From assembly GCF_025195125.1 (NCBI RefSeq), contig NZ_JAMGSL010000004.1, positions 372,001 through 436,000 of the forward strand: 64,000 nt of DNA. The letters are read 5' to 3'. This stretch comes from Streptomyces sp. Je 1-79. GTDB taxonomy: Bacteria > Actinomycetota > Actinomycetes > Streptomycetales > Streptomycetaceae. The notes beneath the pieces are model-generated. The model was not told the DNA's origin, searched no databases, and saw only the letters and a program-made list of their open reading frames with translations. Shown here piece after piece: positions 6,957 through 15,260 of this stretch (positions within the stretch are counted from its first letter, which is position 1; each line of letters begins with the position of its first letter). A program made the position numbers and the translations under genes.

Positions 6957-9722
6957 GTGAGTGGAGCGACGAGGGCCGCCGCTGCTCCGCGGCTGTACGA
7001 CCGTACGCCCGAACTCGCCGCGGTGGCGGCGCTGTCGGCGCGGGCCGCCGACGGTTCGGGCGGAGTTCTGCTGGTCACCGCGGGCCCCGGGATGGGCCGG
7101 ACGGCACTGCTCGACCGGGCGGTGCGGGACTGCGCGATCCGGGCGCACCGGGTGGCCGCGCCGAGCGGCAACCGGGTGCCCTGGAGCGGGGTGCGGGCCC
7201 TGGTGTCCGCTCTCGCCCCGACGCCCTCTGCCGCGCGCCGCGCCGTGCGGGCGGCCCGCGGACCGGAGGGCGTGGCGGGGGCGCTGACCGCCCTGCGCCC
7301 CGGTGAACCCCTCCTGCTCTGCGTGGACGACCACCATCTCTGGGACGCGCACTCGCGCACCGCACTGGACGCCGCGTGGCGCGAGGGCCCCGTCCCCTGG
7401 GCGTGGGTCGTCTCGTTCGCGGGCCATCACCGGCCGCCCGACGTGCCGGGCGCCCGGGTGCTGCGCCTGGGGCGGCTGGGCCGGCAGGGTGCGGGCGCCC
7501 TCCTCGACGACGTGTGCCGGGCGCCGCTGACGGCCTCCGTACGGGCCCGGCTGCTCGACGAGGCCGCCGGGCACCCTGGGGTCCTGACCGCGATGGCCGC
7601 ACGCCTCTCCGCCGCAGGCCACCCCGCCGCCCCTCCGGACGGCGGGGGCGGCGAGCCGCCGGACGCCGTGACGGACGACGCGGTGCTGTCCGAGGTGTAC
7701 CGAGGACTGCTGGAGTCCCTGCCGGCGGAATCCGGACGGGTGTTGACGCTCGTGGCGATCGCGGGCGAGCCGGAGCCGGCAGCGACCGGGCCGTCGGCGG
7801 CGCGCCCCGTCGGCGCCGATGCGGTCCTGGCGGTGACACGCGCCGTGCGGGCGTCGCCCGAAGCGCTCGACCGGCTGGTCGCCGACGGGCTGCTGCGGGG
7901 GACCCGCGAGGCGCTCTGGTTCGAGGACCCGTTCCTGCGGCGTGCCGTCCTGGGCACCGTACCGCCGTCACGGCGCCGGGACCTGCGTGCCCTCTTCGCT
8001 CCGCCCGCCGGGGAGGGTGCTCGGGCCGGTACCCGGACCGTCACAGGGGCGGGAGCCGGGGCGCCGACCGCCCCGACGGACTCCGCACTGGCCCGGGGCG
8101 CCGGTCACCGGGCCGACCGGCTCCGGGCCGCGGAGGACGTACGGGCGCTGCCCGGCGTGGTGCGGGGGCGGGCCGAGCTGGTGCGCGGTCTCGCGGCACT
8201 GGCCGACGGCCCCGTCGGGGACGCTTATCAGGTGCTCCTCCTCGCCGCCTCCCTGCTGCGGGAAGGCGCTCCCGACGAGGCGGCCGACGCGCGCTTCCTC
8301 GCCATGGAGGCGGCCTGGGCCGCCGGCGACCCGGAAGCCTGCGCGACCGCGCTCAGGGGCGGTGGCGAACGAGCGGACGGGCCGGACTTGTCGGTCGGGG
8401 CGGACGGGGCGGACGGGGCGGACGGGGCCGACGGGGCCGACGGGCCGGACCGTTCGCTCGGGAGGGACCGGCCGGGCGGGGCGGGCGACTTCGCCGACGC
8501 GGCCGAACGGGACTTCCGCGACGGGATGTGCGCGGCACTGGCCGTCCGGCTGCACGAGGCCCACGCGCCACTGGTCCGTGTCGTGGCCCGTGACGGAGCG
8601 GCCGAGGAACCGCGCCACCTGCTGCGCGCGGGGGCCGCCGCCCTGGTACTCGGGGACGCGCCCACCGCCGTACGCATCCACGCCCGTGCACTGGCCAAGG
8701 TACGGGCCGAGGGCCGTACCGCCCTGCTCCCGCGGGTCCTCGAACACCTGGCATACGCCGAACTGAGGGCAGGACGTCACGAACGCGCCGCCGCCCACGC
8801 GAGGGAGGGCCTGCGGACGGCGGAACTCACCGGCCAGCGCAACGCCGCCGCCCACCAGCATGCCGTGCTCGCACTCGCGGCCTCCGTCTCGGGCGACACG
8901 CGTGCCGTCGAGGAGCACGCCGGGCGGGCGCTCGGGACCGCCCGGCCGCACGGGCTCGTCCAGGCGACGACCCTCGCCGAGTGGTCCCTGGCCCGGGCCG
9001 AATTGGCCGACGGGCTCGCCGCCCAGGCCGCGGCGCGCCTCGCTCCTCTCGTCGGCCAGGGGCCCCGCAGCGGCCACTTCGCCCTCAGGATGCTGGCCGT
9101 GCCCTGCTTCGTCGAGGCCGCCTGCGCGGCGGGCCGTGCGGCGGACGCGCGGGTCGCGACGGAGGAGTTCGCCGTCTGGGCCGGTCTGGGGGCCGATCCC
9201 CAGGCGCCCGCCCAACTGGCCCGCTGCCGTGCGCTGCTGGCCGGTGCGGACGACTCGGCGCACTGGTACGGAGAGGCGGTGCGGCATCACGAGGAGACCG
9301 GCAACGACTTCGAGCGGGCGCGGACCCTGCTCGCGTACGGCAAGTGGCTGCGCCGGCGCCGACGCCCGGTGGAGGCCCGGGGGCCCCTCAGCGACGCGCT
9401 CGTCACCTTCGAACGGGCGGCGGCCGGTGTCTGGGCGGACCAGGCCAGGGCGGAACTGCGGGCGACCGGCGGCGCGGTCGGTGGTTCCGCCGCGGCCTCA
9501 CAGGAGGCCGCCCGGGAGCTGACACCCCAGCAGCAGCGCATCGCGGGCCTGGTGGCGGCGGGGGCGACGAACCGCGAGATCGCCGACCGGCTGTCGCTGA
9601 GCCCCCGCACGATCGACCACCACCTGCGGAACGTGTTCGCCCGGCTCGGCGTCCGCTCCCGCGTCGAACTCTCGGGGCTCCTGACCCGCGCCGCGGGGGA
9701 CGCCCACCGCGCCGGCCCATGA
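6957..9722 (+). CDS. LAL-type (large ATP-binding) LuxR regulator
   Basis: 921 aa: an N-terminal AAA/STAND-type NTPase with Walker A AGPGMGRT (42-49) and Walker B-like LLLCVDDHH, a long alpha-helical repeat (TPR-like) middle, and a C-terminal LuxR helix-turn-helix (LTPQQQRIAGLV to RVELSGLL). This is the MalT/LAL architecture: a cytoplasmic ATP-dependent transcription activator, often controlling secondary metabolism. GTG 6957 is preferred; a TACCGT box lies 6 bases before it and no Shine-Dalgarno is visible, so the mRNA may be leaderless. The open frame upstream to 6882 lacks support. A glycine-alanine-aspartate repeat interrupts the middle (see repeat). Confidence 0.88.
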   Translation: MSGATRAAAAPRLYDRTPELAAVAALSARAADGSGGVLLVTAGPGMGRTALLDRAVRDCAIRAHRVAAPSGNRVPWSGVRALVSALAPTPSAARRAVRAARGPEGVAGALTALRPGEPLLLCVDDHHLWDAHSRTALDAAWREGPVPWAWVVSFAGHHRPPDVPGARVLRLGRLGRQGAGALLDDVCRAPLTASVRARLLDEAAGHPGVLTAMAARLSAAGHPAAPPDGGGGEPPDAVTDDAVLSEVYRGLLESLPAESGRVLTLVAIAGEPEPAATGPSAARPVGADAVLAVTRAVRASPEALDRLVADGLLRGTREALWFEDPFLRRAVLGTVPPSRRRDLRALFAPPAGEGARAGTRTVTGAGAGAPTAPTDSALARGAGHRADRLRAAEDVRALPGVVRGRAELVRGLAALADGPVGDAYQVLLLAASLLREGAPDEAADARFLAMEAAWAAGDPEACATALRGGGERADGPDLSVGADGADGADGADGADGPDRSLGRDRPGGAGDFADAAERDFRDGMCAALAVRLHEAHAPLVRVVARDGAAEEPRHLLRAGAAALVLGDAPTAVRIHARALAKVRAEGRTALLPRVLEHLAYAELRAGRHERAAAHAREGLRTAELTGQRNAAAHQHAVLALAASVSGDTRAVEEHAGRALGTARPHGLVQATTLAEWSLARAELADGLAAQAAARLAPLVGQGPRSGHFALRMLAVPCFVEAACAAGRAADARVATEEFAVWAGLGADPQAPAQLARCRALLAGADDSAHWYGEAVRHHEETGNDFERARTLLAYGKWLRRRRRPVEARGPLSDALVTFERAAAGVWADQARAELRATGGAVGGSAAASQEAARELTPQQQRIAGLVAAGATNREIADRLSLSPRTIDHHLRNVFARLGVRSRVELSGLLTRAAGDAHRAGP
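8395..8450 (+). repeat. in-frame 9-bp tandem repeat encoding (Gly-Ala-Asp)n
   Basis: About six copies of a 9-bp unit (ggggcggac and variants with one base change) inside the LAL regulator. It encodes GADGADGADGADGADGPD near residue 480. Copies differ at single third positions, as expected from slippage followed by drift. Confidence 0.85.
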
Positions 9723-9850
9723 CGGGCCCCGCGGCCCGTCGCTCACGCGCCGCCCCGTGACGGACCCGCGGCCGCCCGTCCGCCGTCGAGCCGGAACTCA
9801 GCCGTCGTCCGCCGGGGCCGCCGGGGCCCACTCGGCCCCCCGAGGCCGCC

Positions 9851-9960
9851 AGGGCCCCCGAGACCCTCAGGCCCCCCGGCCCCGCCGGGCCCCCGAGACC
9901 CGCCGGGCCCCCGAGACCCTCAGGGCCTCCGGCCCCGCCGGGTCCACGGGGCCCCGGGGT
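9851..9960. repeat. GC-rich direct repeats between convergent genes
   Basis: Three copies of GGGCCCCCGAGACCC (starting near 9852, 9887 and 9905) with linking cggccccgccggg copies, filling the gap between the ends of the LAL regulator and the LRR gene. No gene is supported here; the plus-strand frame through it reads as a low-complexity Pro/Arg/Gly peptide. Confidence 0.7.
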
Positions 9961-11202
9961 TCACTCGGTCCCCGGGTCCGCAGGGTTCCCCGGCCCCGCC
10001 GGGGGTGTGCGGTGGACGCTGCGGACCGCCTTGATGTCGGCGGAGACCGTGGGTTTCGGCAGGTGCGCGCTGAACTCGTCGAGCCGGCGTCGGACGCTGG
10101 TCGCGACGCCCTTGCCGAGGACGTAGCGCGTCGGGGTGACCGCCCGGGGCGCGGCGTCGAGGATCCGGTGGGCTTCGCGGCTGCGCAGGCCCGTGTGGGC
10201 GAGGACGAGATGCGTCAGGCGGTGCTCGCGCGCCGCCAGGGTCTCGCCGATCGCGGTCGCGGCCGCGAGGTCGACGTGGTTGTCCGCCGCGCCGAGCGTG
10301 CCCGCGGCCCGGACCCGGCCGAGGTCGAGCAGTGCGACGCCCGCACCGGCCGCCGCGGCGACGAGCCGGGCGGCGGCCTCGGGGCCGATGCCGTTGCTGG
10401 CCACGGAGAGCCGGGCGGTACGCCCGTACGGCGCGCGCTCCAGCGCGTCCGCGAGCAGCAGCGCCCCGGCGTCACCCAGCCGGGCCGCCGACGCGTACAG
10501 CTCGTCGACCGCTCCGGCGGCGAGCAGAGCGGCGAGCGGCGCGGCGCCGGAGCGGCCGAGCGGATTGCCGCCGACGAAGAGCCGTTCGATCCGGCGGCCG
10601 GAGGCGGCGGCCGCGAGCAGGGTCTCGGCGAGGACGGCGAGGCCCGCCGGGTCGAGGCCGGTCTGCACCAGGTCGAGGGTACGAAGGCCGGAGGCGGCGG
10701 CCACGAGATCGGCGGCCGCCCGGCCGCCGTCCGTCCCCAGCGGGTTGCGCTTGAGCCAGACCCCGCTGACGACGTGCTCGGAGGCGCGCAGGCCGTCGGC
10801 GATCCGGCAGGCGCCCCCCGCGGTGATGCCGTTGCAGCCCAGATAGAGCGTCTCGACCCCGGCGCCGACGGTCTTCTCGGCGACGTCCGCCGCGCCGTCG
10901 TCGCCGAGCCCGTCGGTCCCCAGGAGCAGATGCCGGACCCGCGCCGGGCCCGCGGCGTCGCCGAGGGCCTCGGCGATCAGCGCGGCGCCCGCGGGGCCGA
11001 GTGCCTGCTTGCACAGGTCGAGCCGGCCGTCGGGCATCGCGGTCCCGGCCGGGAAGTCGATCCGGCCGTCGGCGGCGCGGCCGCCGCGCAGCCAGGCGAT
11101 CAGCGGACCGAGGTCGGCGACCGAACGGGGCAGGACGTGCGGCACCCCCGCGAAGGGGCCGCCGCCCTCGTCGCCCGCCGGCTTCTCCGGCGGCCCGGTC
11201 AC
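9961..11202 (-). CDS. leucine-rich-repeat (RNI-like) protein
   Basis: 413 aa of repeated LRR units of the ribonuclease-inhibitor kind, with recurring L-x-L and N-x-L/G cores (ETLYLGCNGIT, SGVWLKRNPLG, ERLFVGGNPLG, ARLSVASNGIG). No signal peptide, so an intracellular protein-binding scaffold. Start GTG 11202 has AGGAGG 7 bases upstream; its GTGA overlaps the stop of the SDR gene (11199-11201), so the two are co-translated and probably work together. LRR proteins are uncommon in bacterial operons of this type. Partner and pathway unknown. Confidence 0.82.
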   Translation of the reverse strand: MTGPPEKPAGDEGGGPFAGVPHVLPRSVADLGPLIAWLRGGRAADGRIDFPAGTAMPDGRLDLCKQALGPAGAALIAEALGDAAGPARVRHLLLGTDGLGDDGAADVAEKTVGAGVETLYLGCNGITAGGACRIADGLRASEHVVSGVWLKRNPLGTDGGRAAADLVAAASGLRTLDLVQTGLDPAGLAVLAETLLAAAASGRRIERLFVGGNPLGRSGAAPLAALLAAGAVDELYASAARLGDAGALLLADALERAPYGRTARLSVASNGIGPEAAARLVAAAAGAGVALLDLGRVRAAGTLGAADNHVDLAAATAIGETLAAREHRLTHLVLAHTGLRSREAHRILDAAPRAVTPTRYVLGKGVATSVRRRLDEFSAHLPKPTVSADIKAVRSVHRTPPAGPGNPADPGTE

Positions 11203-12620
11203 CACTCCGCCTCCTGGTAGTCCTTGAGGAAGACGCCGGACACGGGCGCGCCGGCCTCTCCGCGCACGATCGGGTCGTAGACCCGGGCGGCCCCGTCCAC
11301 GATGTCCAGCGGCGTACGGAACCCCTGGGCGGCGATACGGTTCTTCTTCGGCATCGGGTTCTCGTCGGTGATCCAGCCGGTGTCGACGCTGCACATGTGG
11401 ACACCCTGGGCGGCGAGTTCGGGTCCGCTGGTGCGGGTCAGCATGTTGAGCGCGGCCTTGGCCATGTTCGTGTGCGGGTGCCCGGCGGTCTTGTTCCGTA
11501 CGGCGAAGCGGCCCTCCACGGCGGTCACGTTGACGACGTACCGGTTCGGCCGCGGCGAGGCGAGCAGCAGCGGCAGGAGCCGGTCCACCAGCAGCGCGGG
11601 CGCGAGGGCGTTGACGAGCTGGGTCTCCAGGAGCTCCGCCGGGTCGAGCTCGCCGATCCTGGCCGACCAGGAGTTCACCGGGGCGTGGTCGGGCAGCAGG
11701 CCCGCCTCGTCGGCCTCCGCCAGGACCAGCGCCAGCGCGCCCCCGGCGGAGGGCGCCTCCAGGGCCCTCAACGGGGCGTAACCGGGGGCTGCCCAGGCAC
11801 CGCCGGGGAGCGCCGCGGACTCGCCCGCGGCGAGCAGCGCGTACGACTCGGGCGGGCGGCGGACGGTCTGGGCGGCGTTGTTGACGAGGATGTCGAGCGG
11901 TTCGCCGGCCTCGTGGAGCCGCTCGCAGACCCCGAGGACCTGGCGCGGGTCGCGCAGGTCGACGGCGACGACGGTCAGCCGGTCGAGCCACGCGTCGCTC
12001 CCGGGGACGGCCTGGAACCGGCGGAGCGTGTCGTGCGGGAAGCGGGAGGTGACGAGGAGTTCGACGCCGTCCCTGAGCATCATCAGCGCCAGCTGGAAGC
12101 CGATCTTGACCCGGCCGCCGGTGAGCAGGGCACGGCGGCCGGTGAGGTCGGTCGAGAGGGCGCGACGGGCGGAGTTGTCGGCGGCGCACTCCGGACAGAG
12201 CGCGTGGTAGAACGCGTCGACCCGTTGGTAGCGCGACTTGCAGACGTAGCAGCGCCGGGGCCGGTGGAAGACCCCGCCGCCGCCCGCGTGCTCGCGGCCC
12301 AGCGGGGCGTCCTCGCGCCGGGCGACCGCGCCGGTCGCCGTGGCGGCCACGACCGTGGCGTCGGCCTCGCCACGGGCGTCGTTGCGGGCCTTGCGGCGCC
12401 GGGTGCGGCCGTCACGGGAGAAGGACTCGGCGACCTGCTCGGCGCGGAGCCGGACCGGATCGTCGACGGGCAGGGCGCGCAGCCTGCCGACCGTACGGTG
12501 GAAGGCGGCCAGCTCCTCGTCACCGATCGGCTGCTCGCCGCCGTTCGAGTCTCCGCCGGTCGACTCTGCCCCGCCGGTCGACTCCCCGTCGGCCCGCCGT
12601 TCCTCGCCGATCCGCCCCAT
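11199..12620 (-). CDS. SDR-fold protein with N-terminal zinc ribbon, catalytic Tyr replaced
   Basis: 473 aa. Residues 1-120 are polar and partly disordered; a CxxC...CxxC zinc ribbon follows (C124, C127, C142, C145), then a Rossmann domain with TGGRVKIG (167-174, a variant of TGxxxGxG) and NNAAQ. At the SDR active site the expected YxxxK reads T384-NMA-K388: the Lys is kept but the Tyr is Thr. Classical SDR reductase chemistry is therefore doubtful; the domain may only bind a nucleotide or use other residues. Start ATG 12620. Coupled to the LRR gene downstream. Two tRNAs lie just upstream on the same strand, so transcription may be shared with them. Confidence 0.85.
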   Translation of the reverse strand: MGRIGEERRADGESTGGAESTGGDSNGGEQPIGDEELAAFHRTVGRLRALPVDDPVRLRAEQVAESFSRDGRTRRRKARNDARGEADATVVAATATGAVARREDAPLGREHAGGGGVFHRPRRCYVCKSRYQRVDAFYHALCPECAADNSARRALSTDLTGRRALLTGGRVKIGFQLALMMLRDGVELLVTSRFPHDTLRRFQAVPGSDAWLDRLTVVAVDLRDPRQVLGVCERLHEAGEPLDILVNNAAQTVRRPPESYALLAAGESAALPGGAWAAPGYAPLRALEAPSAGGALALVLAEADEAGLLPDHAPVNSWSARIGELDPAELLETQLVNALAPALLVDRLLPLLLASPRPNRYVVNVTAVEGRFAVRNKTAGHPHTNMAKAALNMLTRTSGPELAAQGVHMCSVDTGWITDENPMPKKNRIAAQGFRTPLDIVDGAARVYDPIVRGEAGAPVSGVFLKDYQEAEW

Positions 12621-12650
12621 GTCCGTTCCGCCCCGCCGTCGTCGTTCCCG

Positions 12651-12723
12651 TGGTCCCCGCCGGATTCGAACCGGCGTGTTCCCTCCGAGCAGGAGGGTGC
12701 GACTGCCTCTGCGCTACGGGACC
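12651..12723 (-). tRNA. atypical tRNA, anticodon GCT without long variable arm
   Basis: Acceptor GGTCCCG/GGGGACC (six pairs, 7:66 mismatch), discriminator A, TA at 8-9, D stem GCG/CGC around CAGAGGCAGT, anticodon arm CCCTC-CTGCTCG-GAGGG, variable loop AACAC, perfect T arm GCCGG-TTCGAAT-CCGGC. Anticodon GCT would read Ser AGC/AGU, but bacterial tRNA-Ser normally carries a long extra arm and this one has 5 nt. The D arm matches the other two atypical tRNAs in the window. No encoded CCA. Confidence 0.8.
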
Positions 12724-12729
12724 GGGCTG

Positions 12730-12801
12730 CCCGGACGGTCGGAGTCGAACCGACGTGCCCGACTTGCCAAGTCGGTGCGCCTGCCTCTGCGCTACGTCCG
12801 G
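12730..12801 (-). tRNA. atypical tRNA, anticodon GGC (Ala-type)
   Basis: A complete cloverleaf: acceptor CCGGACG/CGTCCGG (seven perfect pairs), discriminator G, TA at 8-9, D stem GCG/CGC around CAGAGGCAGG, anticodon arm CCGAC-TTGGCAA-GTCGG (anticodon GGC, Ala codon GCC), variable loop GCACG, T arm GTCGG-TTCGACT-CCGAC. It has G3-C70 where bacterial tRNA-Ala has the G3:U70 identity pair, so alanylation is questionable. Six bases separate it from the next tRNA, so the pair is likely one transcript. Confidence 0.82.
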
Positions 12802-12921
12802 GCAGTGCGGTGATCATACCGGCGGCGCATCGGGAGCAGGTGGGCCCTCGGGCCGCCCCGCAGCCCCCGCCGGGCGCCGCGTAGAGTGGGCGCGGGCGCG
12901 GTGTGATCACGAGGAGTCTGT

Positions 12922-13494
12922 GTGACCGCGGTGAGTCTCGAACACGCCACCGTCCCCGCCGATACGGGCGAGGTGACCCTGCTGATAGCCCGCCGGGTGG
13001 AGCCCGGCTACGAAACCGCCTTCGAACAGTGGGCGAAGGGCATCCTCGACAGCGCGGCCGCCTTCCCCGGCCATCTCGGATACGGCCTCTTCCGCTCGTC
13101 CGGCGGCGACGCCCCGTGGTTCCTCGTCCACCGGTTCAGGGACGCGGAGGCCTGCCGGGCCTGGCAGGAGTCCCCGGAGCGTGCGGCGTGGTTCGCCGAC
13201 TGCGAGGGGCACCACCACACCGAGGTCGCCCGCCGGAAACTGACCGGCATGGAGACCTGGTTCGCCAAGCCGGGCTCGACGCGGCCGGCGCCGCCGCGGT
13301 GGAAGATGGCGATCAGCGCGACCCTGGCGATCTATCCGATCTCCCTGCTCGGCAGCGTCCTCCTCGTACCCCGCCTGACCGCGCTGCCCCTCGTCCTCAG
13401 CAGCGCGGTCGTCGCCGCGGTCTTCAACGTCCTGATGACGTACGTGGCGATGCCGGCCGTGAGCAGGCTCCTGCGAGGCTGGCTCGGCCGGTAG
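12922..13494 (+). CDS. antibiotic biosynthesis monooxygenase (ABM) domain protein with C-terminal membrane anchor
   Basis: 190 aa. Residues ~15-110 form a ferredoxin-like ABM domain (VTLLIARRVEPGYETAFEQW, FPGHLGYGLFR), a fold found in monooxygenases and heme-degrading or ligand-sensing proteins. The C-terminus has two hydrophobic helices (ISATLAIYPISLLGSVLLV and a second with VVAAVFNVLMTYVAM), so the domain is tethered to the membrane, facing the cytoplasm if the usual topology holds. GTG 12922 is supported by GAGGAG upstream and a TAGAGT -10-like box at 12882-12887. Activity not inferable from sequence alone. Confidence 0.85.
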   Translation: MTAVSLEHATVPADTGEVTLLIARRVEPGYETAFEQWAKGILDSAAAFPGHLGYGLFRSSGGDAPWFLVHRFRDAEACRAWQESPERAAWFADCEGHHHTEVARRKLTGMETWFAKPGSTRPAPPRWKMAISATLAIYPISLLGSVLLVPRLTALPLVLSSAVVAAVFNVLMTYVAMPAVSRLLRGWLGR

Positions 13495-13625
13495 CGTCAC
13501 AGGCCCCGGGGCCGGGAGCCACGAGGAGGTCGCCGACCGGGACCGCGGTCCCGCAGCCCGTACAGCGGCCGTCCCCGGTGACCTGGGCGTCGTCGGCGGC
13601 GTGGTGGGATTAGGCTCGACGCACG

Positions 13626-14978
13626 ATGAACAGGACTCCGCGGACGGGGGATGAGCGCCCCGTGGAACACCGGCCGGTGCGACGCGGGCAGGCGGAAGGC
13701 GTGCGGGCGGAAGCGGCGCCGGAGGACGGCCGGACGCCCGTGGAACCGCGGCCCTCCGAGCCCAAGGCCGACAAGGCGAGCGTGCGGCGGCACAACCTCA
13801 GCCTCGTCCTGCGGACCGTCCACGAGGCCGGCGAGACCACCCGCGCGGCCGTCGCGGCGCGCGTGGGCCTCACCCGTGCGGCCGTCTCCTCGCTGGTCGA
13901 ACAGCTCCTGGAGCAGGGCTTCCTGGTCGAGTCGGGCAAGACCTTCAGCGGACAGGCAGGGCGGCCGGGCACGGTCCTGAAGGCCGCCGGTACCGGTCCG
14001 GCCGGACTCGGGGTCGAGATCAACGTCGACTACGTGTCCGTCTGCGTCGTCGACCTCGCGGGCGCCGACCGGGTGAGGGTCACCGAACCCCTCGACAACC
14101 GCGCCGCCGAGCCGGACGCGGTCCTCGCGCGCGCCGCCGGGATCGCGGCGGACGCCCTGCGGCACGCGGCGGAACGGGAGCTCCGTCCGGCGGGGGTACG
14201 GCTCGCCCTGCCGGGCCTCGTCTCGTCCGGCACCGTCCACCAGGCCCCGAACCTCGGCTGGAACCGTGTGGCGGCCGACCGGCTGTTCGGCGCCGCGCTC
14301 GCCGCGCTGCGGCCCGGACGTCCGGAGCTGCCGGTCGCCTCGGACAACGAGGCGAACGCCGCGGCGTCGGCCGAGCTGTGGTTCGGCGCGCTGGGCGACG
14401 TACGGAGCTTCCTGTACCTCACGGGTGAGATCGGCGTGGGCGGCGCGATCGTCGTGGGCGGCGAGCTGCTGCGCGGCGCGCACGGCTTCGCGGGAGAGAT
14501 CGGCCACCTGCCCGTGGACGCGAACGGCCCTCTGTGCCGGTGCGGCTCACGGGGCTGCCTGGAGCAGTACGCGGGCCAGGCGGCGCTCCTGCGGTCGGCG
14601 GGGGCGGCCGATGTCGAGGAGCTGGCGCGCCGCGCCGACGCCGGGGAGCCACGGGCGGTGGCCGCCGTCGAGGAGGCGGGGCGGATGCTCGGGCTCGCGC
14701 TCTCCGGCGCGGTGAACCTGCTCGACCCCGAGGCCGTGGTGCTCGGCGGGATCTACCCGAGGCTGATGCCCCGGCTGGGCCCGTCCGTCGACGCCGAACT
14801 CGCCCGCCGGGTCGTCTCCGGCCTCTGGAAGCCGACGGCGGGCCGCCTCCGCGCCGCCTCCGCGGCGAGCCCGGCGGGCCGCCTGCGCACCGCCTCCGCC
14901 GCCAGCCCCGCGTCCCGCGGCGCGGCCGCGTTCGTCATCCGCCAGGTCCTGACGGACCCGCTCTCCTACACCACCTGA
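13626..14978 (+). CDS. ROK-family transcriptional regulator (NagC/XylR type)
   Basis: 450 aa. Residues ~55-115 form a winged helix-turn-helix (ETTRAAVAARVGLTRAAVSSL), followed by a ROK sugar-kinase-like domain with GEIGHLPV and the zinc site CRCGSRGCLEQY. Such proteins repress sugar-utilisation genes and are released by a sugar or sugar phosphate. The ATP-site DxGxT is degenerate, as in regulators rather than kinases. The C-terminus holds a 12-residue duplication (GRLRAASAASPA / GRLRTASAASPA) encoded by a 36-39 bp direct repeat at about 14840-14910. No adjacent sugar-transport operon, so the target is unknown. Confidence 0.87.
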   Translation: MNRTPRTGDERPVEHRPVRRGQAEGVRAEAAPEDGRTPVEPRPSEPKADKASVRRHNLSLVLRTVHEAGETTRAAVAARVGLTRAAVSSLVEQLLEQGFLVESGKTFSGQAGRPGTVLKAAGTGPAGLGVEINVDYVSVCVVDLAGADRVRVTEPLDNRAAEPDAVLARAAGIAADALRHAAERELRPAGVRLALPGLVSSGTVHQAPNLGWNRVAADRLFGAALAALRPGRPELPVASDNEANAAASAELWFGALGDVRSFLYLTGEIGVGGAIVVGGELLRGAHGFAGEIGHLPVDANGPLCRCGSRGCLEQYAGQAALLRSAGAADVEELARRADAGEPRAVAAVEEAGRMLGLALSGAVNLLDPEAVVLGGIYPRLMPRLGPSVDAELARRVVSGLWKPTAGRLRAASAASPAGRLRTASAASPASRGAAAFVIRQVLTDPLSYTT

Positions 14979-15070
14979 GCCCCCGCCACCCCGCCCCGTA
15001 CACCACCTGACCCCCCGCCACCCCGCTCCGGCCGCCCCGCTCCGTACGCCACCTGAGCCCCCGCTCCCCA
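14968..15070 (+). repeat. direct repeats duplicating the end of the ROK gene
   Basis: Three imperfect copies starting at 14968, 15000 and 15046 of tacaccacctga followed by gcccccgccacccc. The first copy is the final YTT-stop of the ROK gene, so its 3' end appears to have been duplicated twice into the spacer. The rest of the spacer to 15260 is C-rich and holds no gene. Confidence 0.8.
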
Positions 15071-15260
15071 CCCCCCCACCGCACCAACCCCGACCTACGA
15101 CCGGCCCCCGCCAGCGGACACCCCACCGGCCCCCCGCCAGCGCACCCATCCCCCGCCACCCCCGCCGACGCGCCCACCGCGGCCCCGCCCCCCGCCACTC
15201 TCATCCCACTCTCACGCAGGCCTTATCCAGCCATCACCGCGCGCGCCTAGCTTCGCGCCC

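Noticed and set aside
9757..11220. Plus-strand frame with collagen-like Gly/Pro/Arg start
   Set aside because: It is antisense to the LRR gene, whose codon use and LRR motifs are clear; the opening is a GC-rich repeat.
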